Of a DNA stretch of 43,380 bases, positions 1 through 7,256 are shown piece by piece (the stretch's first letter is position 1; every line of letters begins with the position of its first letter). Origin of the DNA: Geobacteraceae bacterium (GTDB lineage: Bacteria; Desulfobacterota; Desulfuromonadia; Geobacterales; Geobacteraceae); contig JARKPN010000134.1 of assembly GCA_029975275.1 (NCBI GenBank), positions 1-43,380 of the forward strand. The letters are read 5' to 3'. Both the position numbers and the translations under genes were made by a program. The notes under the pieces were generated by a model, which was not told the DNA's origin, did not search any database, and saw nothing but the letters and a program-made list of their open reading frames with translations.

Positions 1-45
1 CTGGCGAAGGTGCGGGAGGTACTGGACCGGCCGCACGTCTGCTGA
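1..45 (+). CDS. 3' end of an unidentified plus-strand gene
   Basis: Frame 1 is open from the window edge to a TGA at 43-45 and encodes the 14-residue tail LAKVREVLDRPHVC. The rest of the gene lies outside the window. The tail looks like the end of an amphipathic helix, but nothing identifies the product. It is followed at once by a GC-rich hairpin (71-109). It could also be a chance open frame. Confidence 0.3.
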   Translation: MAKVREVLDRPHVC

Positions 46-70
46 GGGCAGGAGCGAAATAGGTGCGGGC

Positions 71-109
71 ACCTTCCCCCGCCCTTGCCCACCCCCGCCA
101 GGGGGAGGG
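71..109. repeat. GC-rich hairpin repeat (CCTTCCCCC / GGGGGAGGG)
   Basis: Two nearly complementary 9-base arms, CCTTCCCCC and GGGGGAGGG, flank a C-rich centre. It resembles the C-rich palindromes at 1050-1084, 28561-28612, 35840-35890 and 41923-41994. It could act as a terminator-like stem for the gene ending at 45, but there is no clear T tract. Confidence 0.4.
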
Positions 110-146
110 AATAATAGATATTGCGTAGATTGCGTGTTACAGTACG

Positions 147-887
147 CTAGCTCCGCCGATATCCCGGAGCCGGTGCTTCCTCCAGGCCGAGGAATTCCAT
201 CAGCCTGTCGTACGACGAATTGACCACCTGCTCGGCGGCTATGCCCGTTTTTGCCAGAACGGCCACCGCGTCGTCGAACTCTCCAACCCCTTGGGCGATG
301 TGCGCGTCGCTTCCCACCACCAGAAGCGCCCCGTGTTGTGCCACCAGTTCAGCGAGGAACTCGCAGTTGGGCCTGCTCCCCCTGCGGCTCATAGAAAACG
401 ACGAGTTGTTGATCTCCAGGGCCGTTCCGGTGGCAGCGGCGCCCTTCACGAGGGCCTCCAGGTCCACCGGGAATTCCGGGTTGCCGGAATGGGCCACGGC
501 CCTGACCCTCGGATTTTCGATGGCCCGCAGCACCGCATCGGTATTGGAGGCCATACCCCGGCCGTCGAACCCGCATCCGTCGTGAAAACCGACCATTACG
601 AACTCAAGCCTGGCCAGGTACGATTCCGGCATGTCCAACTCACCGCCGGGGCCGATGATGTTGGCTTCCACCCCTTTCAGCACGCGGACGCCGCAGATCC
701 GTTCCGGGATGAAACGCATGGCGCCGAAGTGATAGAGGTGGGGTCCGCCGGGAAGGGCCGGACCGTGGTCGGTGACGGCGAACGCCTCCAGCCGCTTGCG
801 CCGGGCGGCGCGGGCCAGCTCGTTGACGGTGGAGTATGCGTGGCCCGAGGCCACGGTATGGACGTGCATGTCGGCTATGATTCTCAT
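147..887 (-). CDS. PHP-domain phosphoesterase, YcdX-like
   Basis: A 246-residue PHP (polymerase and histidinol phosphatase) protein, predicted to be a cytoplasmic metal-dependent phosphoesterase. The metal-binding signature is complete: DMHVHT near residues 6-11, TDHGPAL near 39-45, an internal HSGNPEF near 133-139 and a C-terminal GSDAHIAQ near 191-198. Length and motif order match the YcdX-type phosphatases, whose substrate is usually unknown, rather than histidinol phosphatase or DNA polymerase X. The start is ATG at 887. It stands alone, separated from the divergent pepA by about 310 bases. The open frames on the opposite strand are GC-driven shadows. The family call is firm and the substrate unknown. 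Confidence 0.88.
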   Translation of the reverse strand: MRIIADMHVHTVASGHAYSTVNELARAARRKRLEAFAVTDHGPALPGGPHLYHFGAMRFIPERICGVRVLKGVEANIIGPGGELDMPESYLARLEFVMVGFHDGCGFDGRGMASNTDAVLRAIENPRVRAVAHSGNPEFPVDLEALVKGAAATGTALEINNSSFSMSRRGSRPNCEFLAELVAQHGALLVVGSDAHIAQGVGEFDDAVAVLAKTGIAAEQVVNSSYDRLMEFLGLEEAPAPGYRRS

Positions 888-975
888 GTGGGCATGATTT
901 CACAGGGGTATGGAAATGTCAATCCTTCGGCCGGTTGTGCTCCATTACATGCCAACCCGTCATAATTCCTTCAAT

Positions 976-1003
976 CCTCCTCTTGTCTTAAGATAAGAGG
1001 AGG
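976..1003. repeat. 28-bp near-perfect palindrome
   Basis: Arms CCTCCTCTT and AAGAGGAGG flank a central palindromic TCTTAAGA; only the G985/T994 pair breaks the symmetry. It lies in the 314-base gap between the divergent PHP phosphatase and pepA genes. It could be an operator or a remnant of the C-rich repeat family. No T tract follows, so it is not a standard terminator. Confidence 0.5.
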
Positions 1004-1049
1004 CGTGCAAACCAGAGCTGAAAGCTTCAGATTCATGGTCATCACGGCG

Positions 1050-1084
1050 CCTCTCCCCCTGGTTTAAGGGAGGCCGGGAGGGGT
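1050..1084. repeat. C-rich/G-rich imperfect palindrome
   Basis: CCTCTCCCCCT is followed after a short TTTAA loop by GGGAGG and GGAGGGG, forming an imperfect hairpin. The same CCTCTCCCCCT word recurs inside cbiD (35840-35890). It lies upstream of the pepA promoter. The remainder of 888-1201 shows only this element, the palindrome at 976-1003 and the promoter. Confidence 0.4.
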
Positions 1085-1133
1085 TATTAGAAATCATTTG
1101 ACCGCATCAAGGGAGAGAGTCTCGGAATTCGAC

Positions 1134-1162
1134 TTGCAAACGGGGGGCTTTACCACTATTAC
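1134..1162 (+). promoter_or_regulatory. sigma70-like promoter for pepA
   Basis: TTGCAA (1134-1139) and TATTAC (1157-1162) are separated by 17 bases. A GGAGG ribosome binding site lies at 1190-1194 just before the pepA ATG, which leaves a short leader. Prediction by eye from spacing and hexamer fit. Confidence 0.45.
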
Positions 1163-1201
1163 TAAGGTACACATTGAAATGCGATATACGGAGGATGCAA
1201 G

Positions 1202-2674
1202 ATGAAATTCCAGGTAAGGATGGAGGACCCGTTCGCATACGCCTGCCCGGTGCTGGTCCTGGGCTGCTTCGAGGGAAAGGCGGACGAGCCGGTGCTGGCC
1301 CGGCTCGACCAGGCCCTGGGCGGGGTCGTCGCTGCCCTGTTCCGGGAAAAGGAATTCACCGGGGTCCTGAACAGGACCAGGGTGATCCACACCCTCGGCC
1401 AGGCCGCGCCGGAGCGCCTCCTGCTGGTCGGGCTCGGCAAGGAGAAGGAGTTCACGCCGGAACGGATGCGGCAGGCCGCCGGGACGGCGGCCCAGGCCCT
1501 CGCCTCACCCTCCGTCCGGGCCGTCGCCGTGTTCGTCCCCGGCGGGGAGCCCCTGCTGCGGGCCGCCGCGGCGGGATTCGGCCTGGGGGCCTACACCTTC
1601 GACCAGTACAAGACCAAAGCCGACGAGACCGGGGAGATCGAAACGGTCGACTTCCTGATCCCGGCGGGCACCCCCCTGGAAGGCGCGGAGCGGGCCGCTG
1701 CCGAGGCGATGCGCCTGTGCGAGGCGGTCCGGTTCAGCCGCGACCTGGTTTCCCAGCCGGGAAACGTGGCCACTCCGGCCTTTCTGGCGGAGAAGGCCCT
1801 GGAGATGTCGGCCCGGTTCGATATCGCCTGCCGGGTCTGGGAACGGGACGAGATCGAGCGGCACGGTATGGAGGCGCTCCTGGCAGTGGGCCGCGGCTCC
1901 CGGCAGCAGCCCCGCTTCATCATCCTCGACTACCGGGGAGGCGAGGAGAAAGAGAAGCCGGTGGTGCTGGTGGGGAAGGGGATCACCTTCGATTCCGGCG
2001 GGATCTCCCTGAAGCCGCGGGAGGGGATGGAGAAGATGAAGAACGACATGGCCGGGGCCGCGGCGGTCATGGGGGTCCTGATGGCGGCGGCCTCCCTGGC
2101 CCTGCCGCTGAACCTGGTGGGACTGATACCGGCGGCGGAGAACCTCCCCGACGGCAACGCCTACCGGCCGGGCGATGTGATCCGGGCCATGTCGGGCAAG
2201 ACCATCGAGGTGACGAACACCGACGCCGAGGGGAGGCTGGCGCTGTGCGATGCCCTGAGCCACGCCCTGACCCTGCGGCCCGCGGCCATCATCGATCTGG
2301 CCACCCTGACCGGCGCCTGCGTGGTGGCACTGGGGAGCTTGGCCAGCGGCCTGCTGGGAAACGACGAAGGGCTCAAGCGGGGATTGAAGAAGGCGGGAGA
2401 GGCTACCGGAGAACGGCTCTGGGAGCTCCCGCTCTGGGATGAGTACGGGGAGCTGATGAAGAGCGATATCGCCGACCTGAAAAACTCGGGCGGCCCGTCG
2501 GCCGGCACCGTCACCGCGGCCTGGTTCCTGAAGAACTTTGTCGGAACGGCCAGGTGGGCCCACATCGACATCGCCGGCACGGCCTGGGAGGAGAAGGGAC
2601 GCCATTACCTTCCCAAAGGGGCCACCGGCGTCGGTGTCAGGCTACTGGTCGAGTACCTGCGTGGGCTCCGCTGA
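1202..2674 (+). CDS. pepA: Leucyl aminopeptidase (M17, PepA)
   Basis: A 490-residue M17 cytosol aminopeptidase that removes N-terminal residues from peptides using two divalent metals; family members are cytoplasmic hexamers. The catalytic C-terminal half is intact: GKGITFDSGG near residues 258-267 supplies the metal-binding Lys and Asp, KMKNDMAGAA follows, and the family signature NTDAEGRL lies near 339-346 with metal-ligand Asp and Glu. The N-terminal third is more divergent, as is usual for the family. ATG 1202 is chosen because GGAGG lies 7 bases upstream and a promoter-like sequence lies at 1134-1162. It is monocistronic, since the next gene is 220 bases away beyond a 152-bp inverted-repeat element. 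Confidence 0.95.
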   Translation: MKFQVRMEDPFAYACPVLVLGCFEGKADEPVLARLDQALGGVVAALFREKEFTGVLNRTRVIHTLGQAAPERLLLVGLGKEKEFTPERMRQAAGTAAQALASPSVRAVAVFVPGGEPLLRAAAAGFGLGAYTFDQYKTKADETGEIETVDFLIPAGTPLEGAERAAAEAMRLCEAVRFSRDLVSQPGNVATPAFLAEKALEMSARFDIACRVWERDEIERHGMEALLAVGRGSRQQPRFIILDYRGGEEKEKPVVLVGKGITFDSGGISLKPREGMEKMKNDMAGAAAVMGVLMAAASLALPLNLVGLIPAAENLPDGNAYRPGDVIRAMSGKTIEVTNTDAEGRLALCDALSHALTLRPAAIIDLATLTGACVVALGSLASGLLGNDEGLKRGLKKAGEATGERLWELPLWDEYGELMKSDIADLKNSGGPSAGTVTAAWFLKNFVGTARWAHIDIAGTAWEEKGRHYLPKGATGVGVRLLVEYLRGLR

Positions 2675-2723
2675 AAGTGAAAGGAGCACGCTGCGGGGGT
2701 GCCGCCCATGCCGTGAGCTATTC

Positions 2724-2875
2724 CCTGAATCCGAGACGTCTTCGCATGCTTGGCGAGCGTCGGTTTCTGCATTCCGGTGAGGTGGGGCCGCCCGACGAAG
2801 TTCACCCCGGCTTCACCGGCACGTTACGACGCGAGCGACGCTGAACCCCCGCTGTTCAGACGTCATGGATTCAGG
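2724..2875. repeat. 152-bp element with terminal inverted repeats
   Basis: CCTGAATCCGAGACGTC (2724-2740) and GACGTCATGGATTCAGG (2859-2875) are inverted copies with two mismatches. Inner arms AGCGTCG and CGACGCT also pair. It has no coding capacity of its own and fills nearly the whole gap between pepA and the EamA gene. The ATTCAGG end resembles the sequence at the cbiA stop codon (about 38100-38115). It looks like a small non-autonomous repeat; it may also act as a terminator region for pepA. Confidence 0.5.
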
Positions 2876-2896
2876 TATTCCTGACAGGGGTGTCAA

Positions 2897-3754
2897 ATGA
2901 CAGGCTGGTTTCCCTTTGCCGTTGCCGCGCTCCTGCTCATGGGCACGCAGCGGTTCCTCTACAAGGTCGCCGTCGAGCGGAACTGCGATACCGCGCTCAC
3001 CACATTCTCCTTCATGGCCACGGTGACCGCAATCAGCGTTGCCGCCTTCTTTCTCGGCGGCGGCCAGGTGGCGGACCCCTGTTTTCTGCTCCTGGTCGGC
3101 CTCGCCAACAGCCTCGCCTTTCTGATCGCCACCGTCTCCCATATGGAGGCACTGAGAAGCCTTCCGGCCGGTGTCGCCTATCCCCTGATCCGGCTGGACG
3201 TCCTGGTTGTCGTCCTCCTTTCGTTCATCCTTTTCCAGGAGCGCATCCTGGACCGCCAGGTGATCGGCCTTGCGCTTGCCGTCACCTCCGCCCTGCTGGT
3301 TCTCAGGGAGCGACCCGGCGGCGCTTTTGCGGCCCGCTCGGCCAGAGGCCTGCTGTTCGTAGGGGCGGCCGTCCTCGGCGGCACAGGCGCGGCGCTGTCC
3401 AGCAGGTACGCCGCCCTCGCCACCGACAAGACGGCCTTCATGGCGGTATCCTACGGAATCTCCACCCTGTTCCTCATCTGCGCCGGCCTGCGGCACGCCG
3501 GTGGGGCGTCCCCCGTCAACCCCGGCAGCTCGCTCGTCACCGGCATCGCCATGGGGATATTGAACGTGGTGGGATTCTACGCCTACCTGGAGGGGCTCGC
3601 CCGGGGGCCGCTCTCCCTGGTGACGGTGATCACGGGAATGCACTTCGTGGTGGCGGTAATACTGTCCCTGCTCATCCACCGGGAACGGATGACGGTGCTG
3701 CGTGCCTGCGGCATCCTGCTGGCGGTCGCCTCTCTGTTCCTGCTGAAGGGGTGA
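2897..3754 (+). CDS. EamA/DMT-family inner-membrane transporter
   Basis: A 285-residue hydrophobic protein with about ten predicted membrane spans in two similar halves (roughly 1-135 and 140-285), as expected for the drug/metabolite transporter superfamily. The first half has the typical stretch with Gly and Pro before a hydrophobic Ile-Arg-Leu-Asp segment (near 92-102), and the second ends in a short Lys-Gly tail. The substrate is unknown; relatives export amino acids, metabolites or drugs. ATG 2897 has a weak AGGGGTG upstream. The gene is followed directly by a decayed YbaK-like pseudogene, so it may once have been part of a two-gene unit. Confidence 0.8.
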   Translation: MTGWFPFAVAALLLMGTQRFLYKVAVERNCDTALTTFSFMATVTAISVAAFFLGGGQVADPCFLLLVGLANSLAFLIATVSHMEALRSLPAGVAYPLIRLDVLVVVLLSFILFQERILDRQVIGLALAVTSALLVLRERPGGAFAARSARGLLFVGAAVLGGTGAALSSRYAALATDKTAFMAVSYGISTLFLICAGLRHAGGASPVNPGSSLVTGIAMGILNVVGFYAYLEGLARGPLSLVTVITGMHFVVAVILSLLIHRERMTVLRACGILLAVASLFLLKG

Positions 3755-3779
3755 AGACGCGCAAGCTGCCGGCCCGCTC

Positions 3780-4080
3780 CGTGGCACCCGGAGGGTGGAC
3801 CGCGCCCGGCTGGCGGCCCTGGCCGGCGTCAAGCGGAGGGACATCTCCTCCCTGTCACCGGCGAGGGTCCGGCTGATCACCGGCGTGGAACCGGGGAACG
3901 TCTCTCCGCTCATGCCCCTGGAGGGGGCCGGGCTGTTCATTGACCAGGATGTCCTCGCCATCACCCCCACCCTCTACTGCGGATCCGGACAGCCGGACCC
4001 TTGAAATGACCGCCGCCGAGCTGGTGCGGCTCACGGCCGGACTGGTCGCACCCTTTTCCCGTCATCCCCGACAACGGTAA
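3780..4080 (+). pseudogene. YbaK/ProX-type aminoacyl-tRNA deacylase remnant
   Basis: The open frame from about 3780 reads RRVDRARLAALAGVKRR, then ...LSPARVRLITGVEPGNVSPL, a FIDQDVLA segment and YCGSGQPD, which matches the C-terminal half of YbaK/EbsC-type editing domains that hydrolyse misacylated tRNA. At about 3997-4003 the frame stops in ...QPDP, but the +1 frame continues with RTLEMTAAELVRLTAGL and APFSRHPRQR before a TAA, the expected family ending. The gene therefore lacks its N-terminal half and carries a frameshift. The remaining N-terminal half would need to lie where the EamA stop codon is, so it was deleted rather than merely mutated. Family assignment is from recognition of the conserved GNVSP and LVRLTxG blocks. 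Confidence 0.72.
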
Positions 4081-4132
4081 CTTGAAAAAAAATAAACAAA
4101 CTCTTATAAAAATTTTATTGCTCATTATCCGG

Positions 4133-4162
4133 TTGCAATTTTCATCACACTTTATATATAAT
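4133..4162 (+). promoter_or_regulatory. sigma70-like promoter for the histidine kinase gene
   Basis: TTGCAA (4133-4138) and a consensus TATAAT (4157-4162) are 18 bases apart, in a markedly AT-rich stretch (4081-4200) that contrasts with the surrounding GC-rich DNA. The start codon of the kinase follows 85 bases downstream. Confidence 0.5.
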
Positions 4163-4246
4163 CTGTCCGTCTTGTAACAGAATAGTAACGTCTCTCCGGC
4201 ATGATGGTTTGTGTTCTTGATTCCAAAACCGTCCATGGAGTGAAGC

Positions 4247-5770
4247 ATGTATACCGGCAGACCGGAGTTCAGCAAGACCACCATCTTCCTCTGGGTTGCG
4301 ACCCTGGCGACGCTCCTTCTGGCCGGTGCAGTCAACTTCCTCTTTTTTCACGTCGTCGCCGAGCTGTTTGCCATCGTGGTGGCCTGCGGCATCTTCATGG
4401 TGTCCTGGCATTCCCGCCGCCTCCACGAGAACGGCTTCTTCACCTTCCTCGGCATCTCCTCCCTGGCCGTAGCCGTGATCGATCTGCTCCATACCCTCAC
4501 CTACAAGGGGATGGGGATCATGCCCATGGGCGGCGCTCCAACCGCGACCCAGCTCTGGATCGCCGGCCGCTATTTGCAGGCGGTCTCCACCCTGCTGGCC
4601 TTTTTCTTCCTCCACCGGCGCTTGCGGGACACGCCGCTGCTGGCCGGCTTCAGCGCGGTCACGGTACTTATCATCGCATCCATCTTCCTCTGGCAGATAT
4701 TCCCGGACTGTTACCTGGAGGGCTACGGACTCACCAGGTTCAAGATCTTCAGCGAATATCTGATTATCGCGCTGTTCGCTGCCGCACTCCTGCTCCTGCA
4801 TCGGCAGAGGGGTTCCTTCGATCCCCTTGTGGCGCGGCTCCTTGCCGTGTCCTTCGGCTTTTTCATGGTCTCGGAACTGACCTTTACCCAGTATGTGAAC
4901 GTTTTCGGTCTCACCAACCAGCTCGGGCACCTCTTCAAGGTCGCGGGTTTCTACTGTCTCTACCGGGGGGTTATCGTGACCGGTCTTACCAGGCCTTACG
5001 GCCTCCTTTTCAGGGAGTTGACGGAACTGAACCGCACCCTGGAAAAACGGGTGGCCGAAGAGGTGGCAAAGAACAGGGAGAAGGACGCCATGCTGGTGCA
5101 GCGGGACCGCCAGGCCGCCGTGGGGGAGATGATAGGGAATATCGCCCACCAGTGGCGGCAACCGCTGAATACGCTTGCGCTCATAGTCCAGGATCTGTCC
5201 ACGCGGGGAGACGCTGGCGAGCTGACCAGGGAATACCTGAACGATTCGTCGGTGCTGGCGGTGGATCTCATCAGGCACATGTCCCAGACCATCAACGATT
5301 TCCGGGAGTTCTTCAGGCCGGACAGTGAGAAGGTCGTGTTCAGTCCGCGGGACGTGATCCGGAATTTGCTCAGGCTGGTGGAGGGGAGTCTCCGGGAGCA
5401 CCGCATCTCCGTGGAGGTGGTCGAGAAAGATGTGCCGCTTACCGTCGGCTATCCGAACCAGTTCGCCCAGGTTGTTCTCAACATCCTGAACAACTCCAGG
5501 GACGCCCTGGTGGAACGGGGGGTGCCGGATCCCTGGATCCGGATCGAGCTGTCAGGGAAGGGAGAGCGTTCGGTCATCACCATCATGGACAATGCCGGGG
5601 GGATCCCGGCGGATATCATGCCCCGGGTCTTCGATCCCTACTTCACCACCAAAAAGAACGGTACCGGGATCGGTCTCCACATGTCCAGGACCATCATAGA
5701 GCGTAACATGTCGGGGAGCCTTACGGTACGCAACGAGGCTGAAGGCGCCGTGTTCTGCCTGGAACTGTGA
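4247..5770 (+). CDS. MASE3-type membrane sensor histidine kinase
   Basis: A 507-residue sensor kinase. Residues about 12-245 form seven or so membrane spans with the DLLHTLTYKGMG segment typical of MASE3 sensor domains. A short coiled coil (about 258-285) leads to the dimerisation helix, where GNIAHQWRQPLN places the phospho-accepting His at residue 301. The ATP-binding domain shows the N box (NILNNSRDAL), the G1 box (DNAGGIP), the F box (FDPYFTTKK) and the G2 box (GTGIGLHMS), so it should be catalytically competent. There is no response regulator, PAS domain or receiver domain next to it, so it is an orphan kinase whose partner and signal are unknown. The start at 4247 lies just after the conspicuous promoter at 4133-4162. 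Confidence 0.88.
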   Translation: MYTGRPEFSKTTIFLWVATLATLLLAGAVNFLFFHVVAELFAIVVACGIFMVSWHSRRLHENGFFTFLGISSLAVAVIDLLHTLTYKGMGIMPMGGAPTATQLWIAGRYLQAVSTLLAFFFLHRRLRDTPLLAGFSAVTVLIIASIFLWQIFPDCYLEGYGLTRFKIFSEYLIIALFAAALLLLHRQRGSFDPLVARLLAVSFGFFMVSELTFTQYVNVFGLTNQLGHLFKVAGFYCLYRGVIVTGLTRPYGLLFRELTELNRTLEKRVAEEVAKNREKDAMLVQRDRQAAVGEMIGNIAHQWRQPLNTLALIVQDLSTRGDAGELTREYLNDSSVLAVDLIRHMSQTINDFREFFRPDSEKVVFSPRDVIRNLLRLVEGSLREHRISVEVVEKDVPLTVGYPNQFAQVVLNILNNSRDALVERGVPDPWIRIELSGKGERSVITIMDNAGGIPADIMPRVFDPYFTTKKNGTGIGLHMSRTIIERNMSGSLTVRNEAEGAVFCLEL

Positions 5771-5811
5771 TCCGGCGGCGACAAGTCTGAAATTTGACGG
5801 CATCTCATGCA

Positions 5812-5859
5812 ATGAATCCACGGATTACACAGACTCTCACCGGAAAAGAGTGGATTCAT
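5812..5859. repeat. Short inverted repeat (ATGAATCCAC / GTGGATTCAT)
   Basis: Perfect 10-base arms enclose 28 bases. The left arm is embedded in a 'ccacggattacacaga' word of the degenerate ACAGAG-type repeat that also appears near 11202 and 37190. It follows the histidine kinase stop by about 40 bases and has no T tract. Confidence 0.45.
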
Positions 5860-5953
5860 CCATCCTGCAGATTTTTCCCCTGCGGAAGTATAAATTCGAA
5901 GCATAGAGTGGGTTTCTCGGCGCTTTTTAACTGTAGGCCGTTTTTCTAGTACA

Positions 5954-6163
5954 GTTTCCATCCGGAAAGTGTCGACAGGGGACGGGTCGGAACTTCCCCG
6001 AAGCCCCTCGTAATCGGTCACCATCTTTTGCCCGGATCAGATACTCTGCTGGATTCGGACGCTTTCCCGTGGGTCACCTGATTGCACTCAAGCCGTACGA
6101 GAGGCTCCGTGAAAGCCCCGACCCGTCCCTCATAACACATTTTTCCAGGGTTTCCGGATGGAA
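5954..6163. repeat. Folded intergenic element, copy 1 (about 200 bp)
   Basis: This fills much of the 504-base gap between the kinase and PfpI genes. Its left end (5954-6016) and right end (6097-6146) match a second element at 27355-27541 almost base for base in conserved blocks (GGAACTTCCCCGAAGCCCCT; GAGAGGCTCCGTGAAAGCCC), while the centre is unrelated. Left GGGACGGGTCGG (5979-5990) pairs perfectly with right CCGACCCGTCCC (6118-6129), and AGCCCCTCGT pairs with ACGAGAGGCT with one mismatch. This copy also ends in TTTCCGGATGGAA (6151-6163), the reverse complement of its left end TTCCATCCGGAAA. Outside the element and the repeat at 5812-5859, nothing else is seen in 5771-6274. Confidence 0.7.
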
Positions 6164-6274
6164 GCTAGTATAATGGAAATTACCGCTGGGGCGGTTAATC
6201 TTGCCTGGTAACGCAATATGAAGGGTCAAATCCACGGCTGGAAGCAACCGTGGCGAGGAAGGGGAGGAACGGTT

Positions 6275-6778
6275 ATGAGAGTGCTGGTACTGAGCGCGGA
6301 CAATTTCGAGGATTCGGAACTCCTGGTCCCGTACTACCGGTTCCTGGAAGAAGGATTCGTCGTTGAGATCGCATCCATGAAAAAGGGGAAGATAACCGGC
6401 AAACACGGCTACGAGGTGGGAGTTGACAAGACCCTGGAGGAGGTGGACGCGGACCGCTACGACCTGCTCCTCCTCCCCGGGGGGAAGGCCCCCGAGGTGG
6501 TGCGGAAACAACCGGCGGCACTGGAGATAGCGCGGCGCTTCTTTGCCGGGAACAAACCGGTGGCTGCCATCTGCCACGGTCCGCAGACCCTGATCACCGC
6601 CGGCCTGCTGAAGGGGAGGCGGGCCACCTGCTACTGGTCGGTGGCAGCGGAGATGAAGGAGGCGGGAGCCCTGTACGAGGACAGTGAGGTGGTGGTGGAC
6701 GGCAATCTGGTCACCTCGCGGCAGCCGTCCGACATTCCCGCCTTCATGCGGGAGGCCATGAAGCTGGTACGGAAATGA
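6275..6778 (+). CDS. DJ-1/PfpI family protein (class I glutamine-amidotransferase-like)
   Basis: A 167-residue DJ-1/PfpI-superfamily protein of the size of YhbO/PfpI, a group described as proteases, glyoxalases or glycation-repair enzymes. The nucleophile elbow AAICHGPQTL supplies the Cys (about residue 99), followed by the typical Gly-rich loop, and an acidic residue in NFEDSEL near the N terminus fits the family Glu that polarises the Cys. The start is ATG 6275, with GGGGAGGAAC just upstream; the frame is open 19 codons further, but that region lacks a ribosome binding site. A TATAAT at 6169-6174 abuts the right end of the upstream repeat and might serve as a -10. It appears to be first of a three-gene plus-strand unit. 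Confidence 0.88.
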   Translation: MRVLVLSADNFEDSELLVPYYRFLEEGFVVEIASMKKGKITGKHGYEVGVDKTLEEVDADRYDLLLLPGGKAPEVVRKQPAALEIARRFFAGNKPVAAICHGPQTLITAGLLKGRRATCYWSVAAEMKEAGALYEDSEVVVDGNLVTSRQPSDIPAFMREAMKLVRK

Positions 6779-6830
6779 GGCCCGAGGGCATGAAAGAGGT
6801 CTTAACCACTCGCAAGGAAGGGGAGCCATC

Positions 6831-7160
6831 ATGCCCGAACAGATTTCCAAGTACCCGGACGTCACTCTCCAGATCCTGAGGGATGCGGGGGCCCGCTGCG
6901 GTGAGGGGGTTGAGCGGAAGATCCTGAAAGAGTGCCCCCCGGCGCGGTTCTGCGCCCTCCCGAGCGGCGAGATCTGTGTCTACGGCATCAACGACATCCC
7001 CAGGATGACCCAGGTGACCCCGCAGGAGATTGCCCGGGTGGTCTGTCCGTCCGGGACCGGCGGGGTCTCCGGCCTCCCGGATCTGACGTACGCTTCCGTG
7101 GTCCTGATGGGGGCCGCATTCGCGCTGGGGTTCCTGGCCGGCAGCCGGGTGAAGAAATAG
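6831..7160 (+). CDS. Small Cys-containing membrane-anchored protein, function unknown
   Basis: A 109-residue protein I do not recognise. Residues 1-80 are soluble and carry five Cys residues: CGEG near 23, two in ECPPARFC (35 and 42), one in GEICVYGI (50) and one in VVCPSG (73). A single C-terminal hydrophobic segment (about 86-105) ends in SRVKK, consistent with a tail anchor with the basic tail in the cytoplasm. The motif AxYxYxxI-like GINDIPRMTQVTPQEIARVV is a conserved-looking block. A strong GGAAGGGGAG precedes ATG 6831, so it is very likely expressed. It sits between the PfpI and dienelactone hydrolase genes with short gaps, so the three may be cotranscribed. Confidence 0.65.
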   Translation: MPEQISKYPDVTLQILRDAGARCGEGVERKILKECPPARFCALPSGEICVYGINDIPRMTQVTPQEIARVVCPSGTGGVSGLPDLTYASVVLMGAAFALGFLAGSRVKK

Positions 7161-7187
7161 CTGACAGGTTTTGCCTGGAGGGACATC

Positions 7188-7256
7188 ATGAAAATAACGC
7201 TCTGTTTCATTCTGGCCCTGGCTTTGACGGCCGGTGCGGCCGAGGCCGGGACGTGA
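7188..7256 (+). other. Signal-peptide frame detached from the hydrolase
   Basis: ATG 7188, preceded by GGAGGG, opens a 22-codon frame: MKITLCF, a hydrophobic core, then LTAGAAEAGT, and TGA at 7254-7256. This is a textbook Sec signal peptide with an AEA cleavage site. The hydrolase that follows is in the -1 frame. The TGA overlaps a GTG in the hydrolase frame (GTGA, 7253-7256), so either one indel broke an exported hydrolase or the two are translationally coupled. Confidence 0.65.

Noticed and set aside
5638-6024. Minus-strand open frame reaching into the repeat element between the kinase and PfpI genes
   Set aside because: It has no ribosome binding site, runs antisense through the end of the kinase gene and into the folded repeat; similar translations arise at 27352-27594 only because the repeat is shared.
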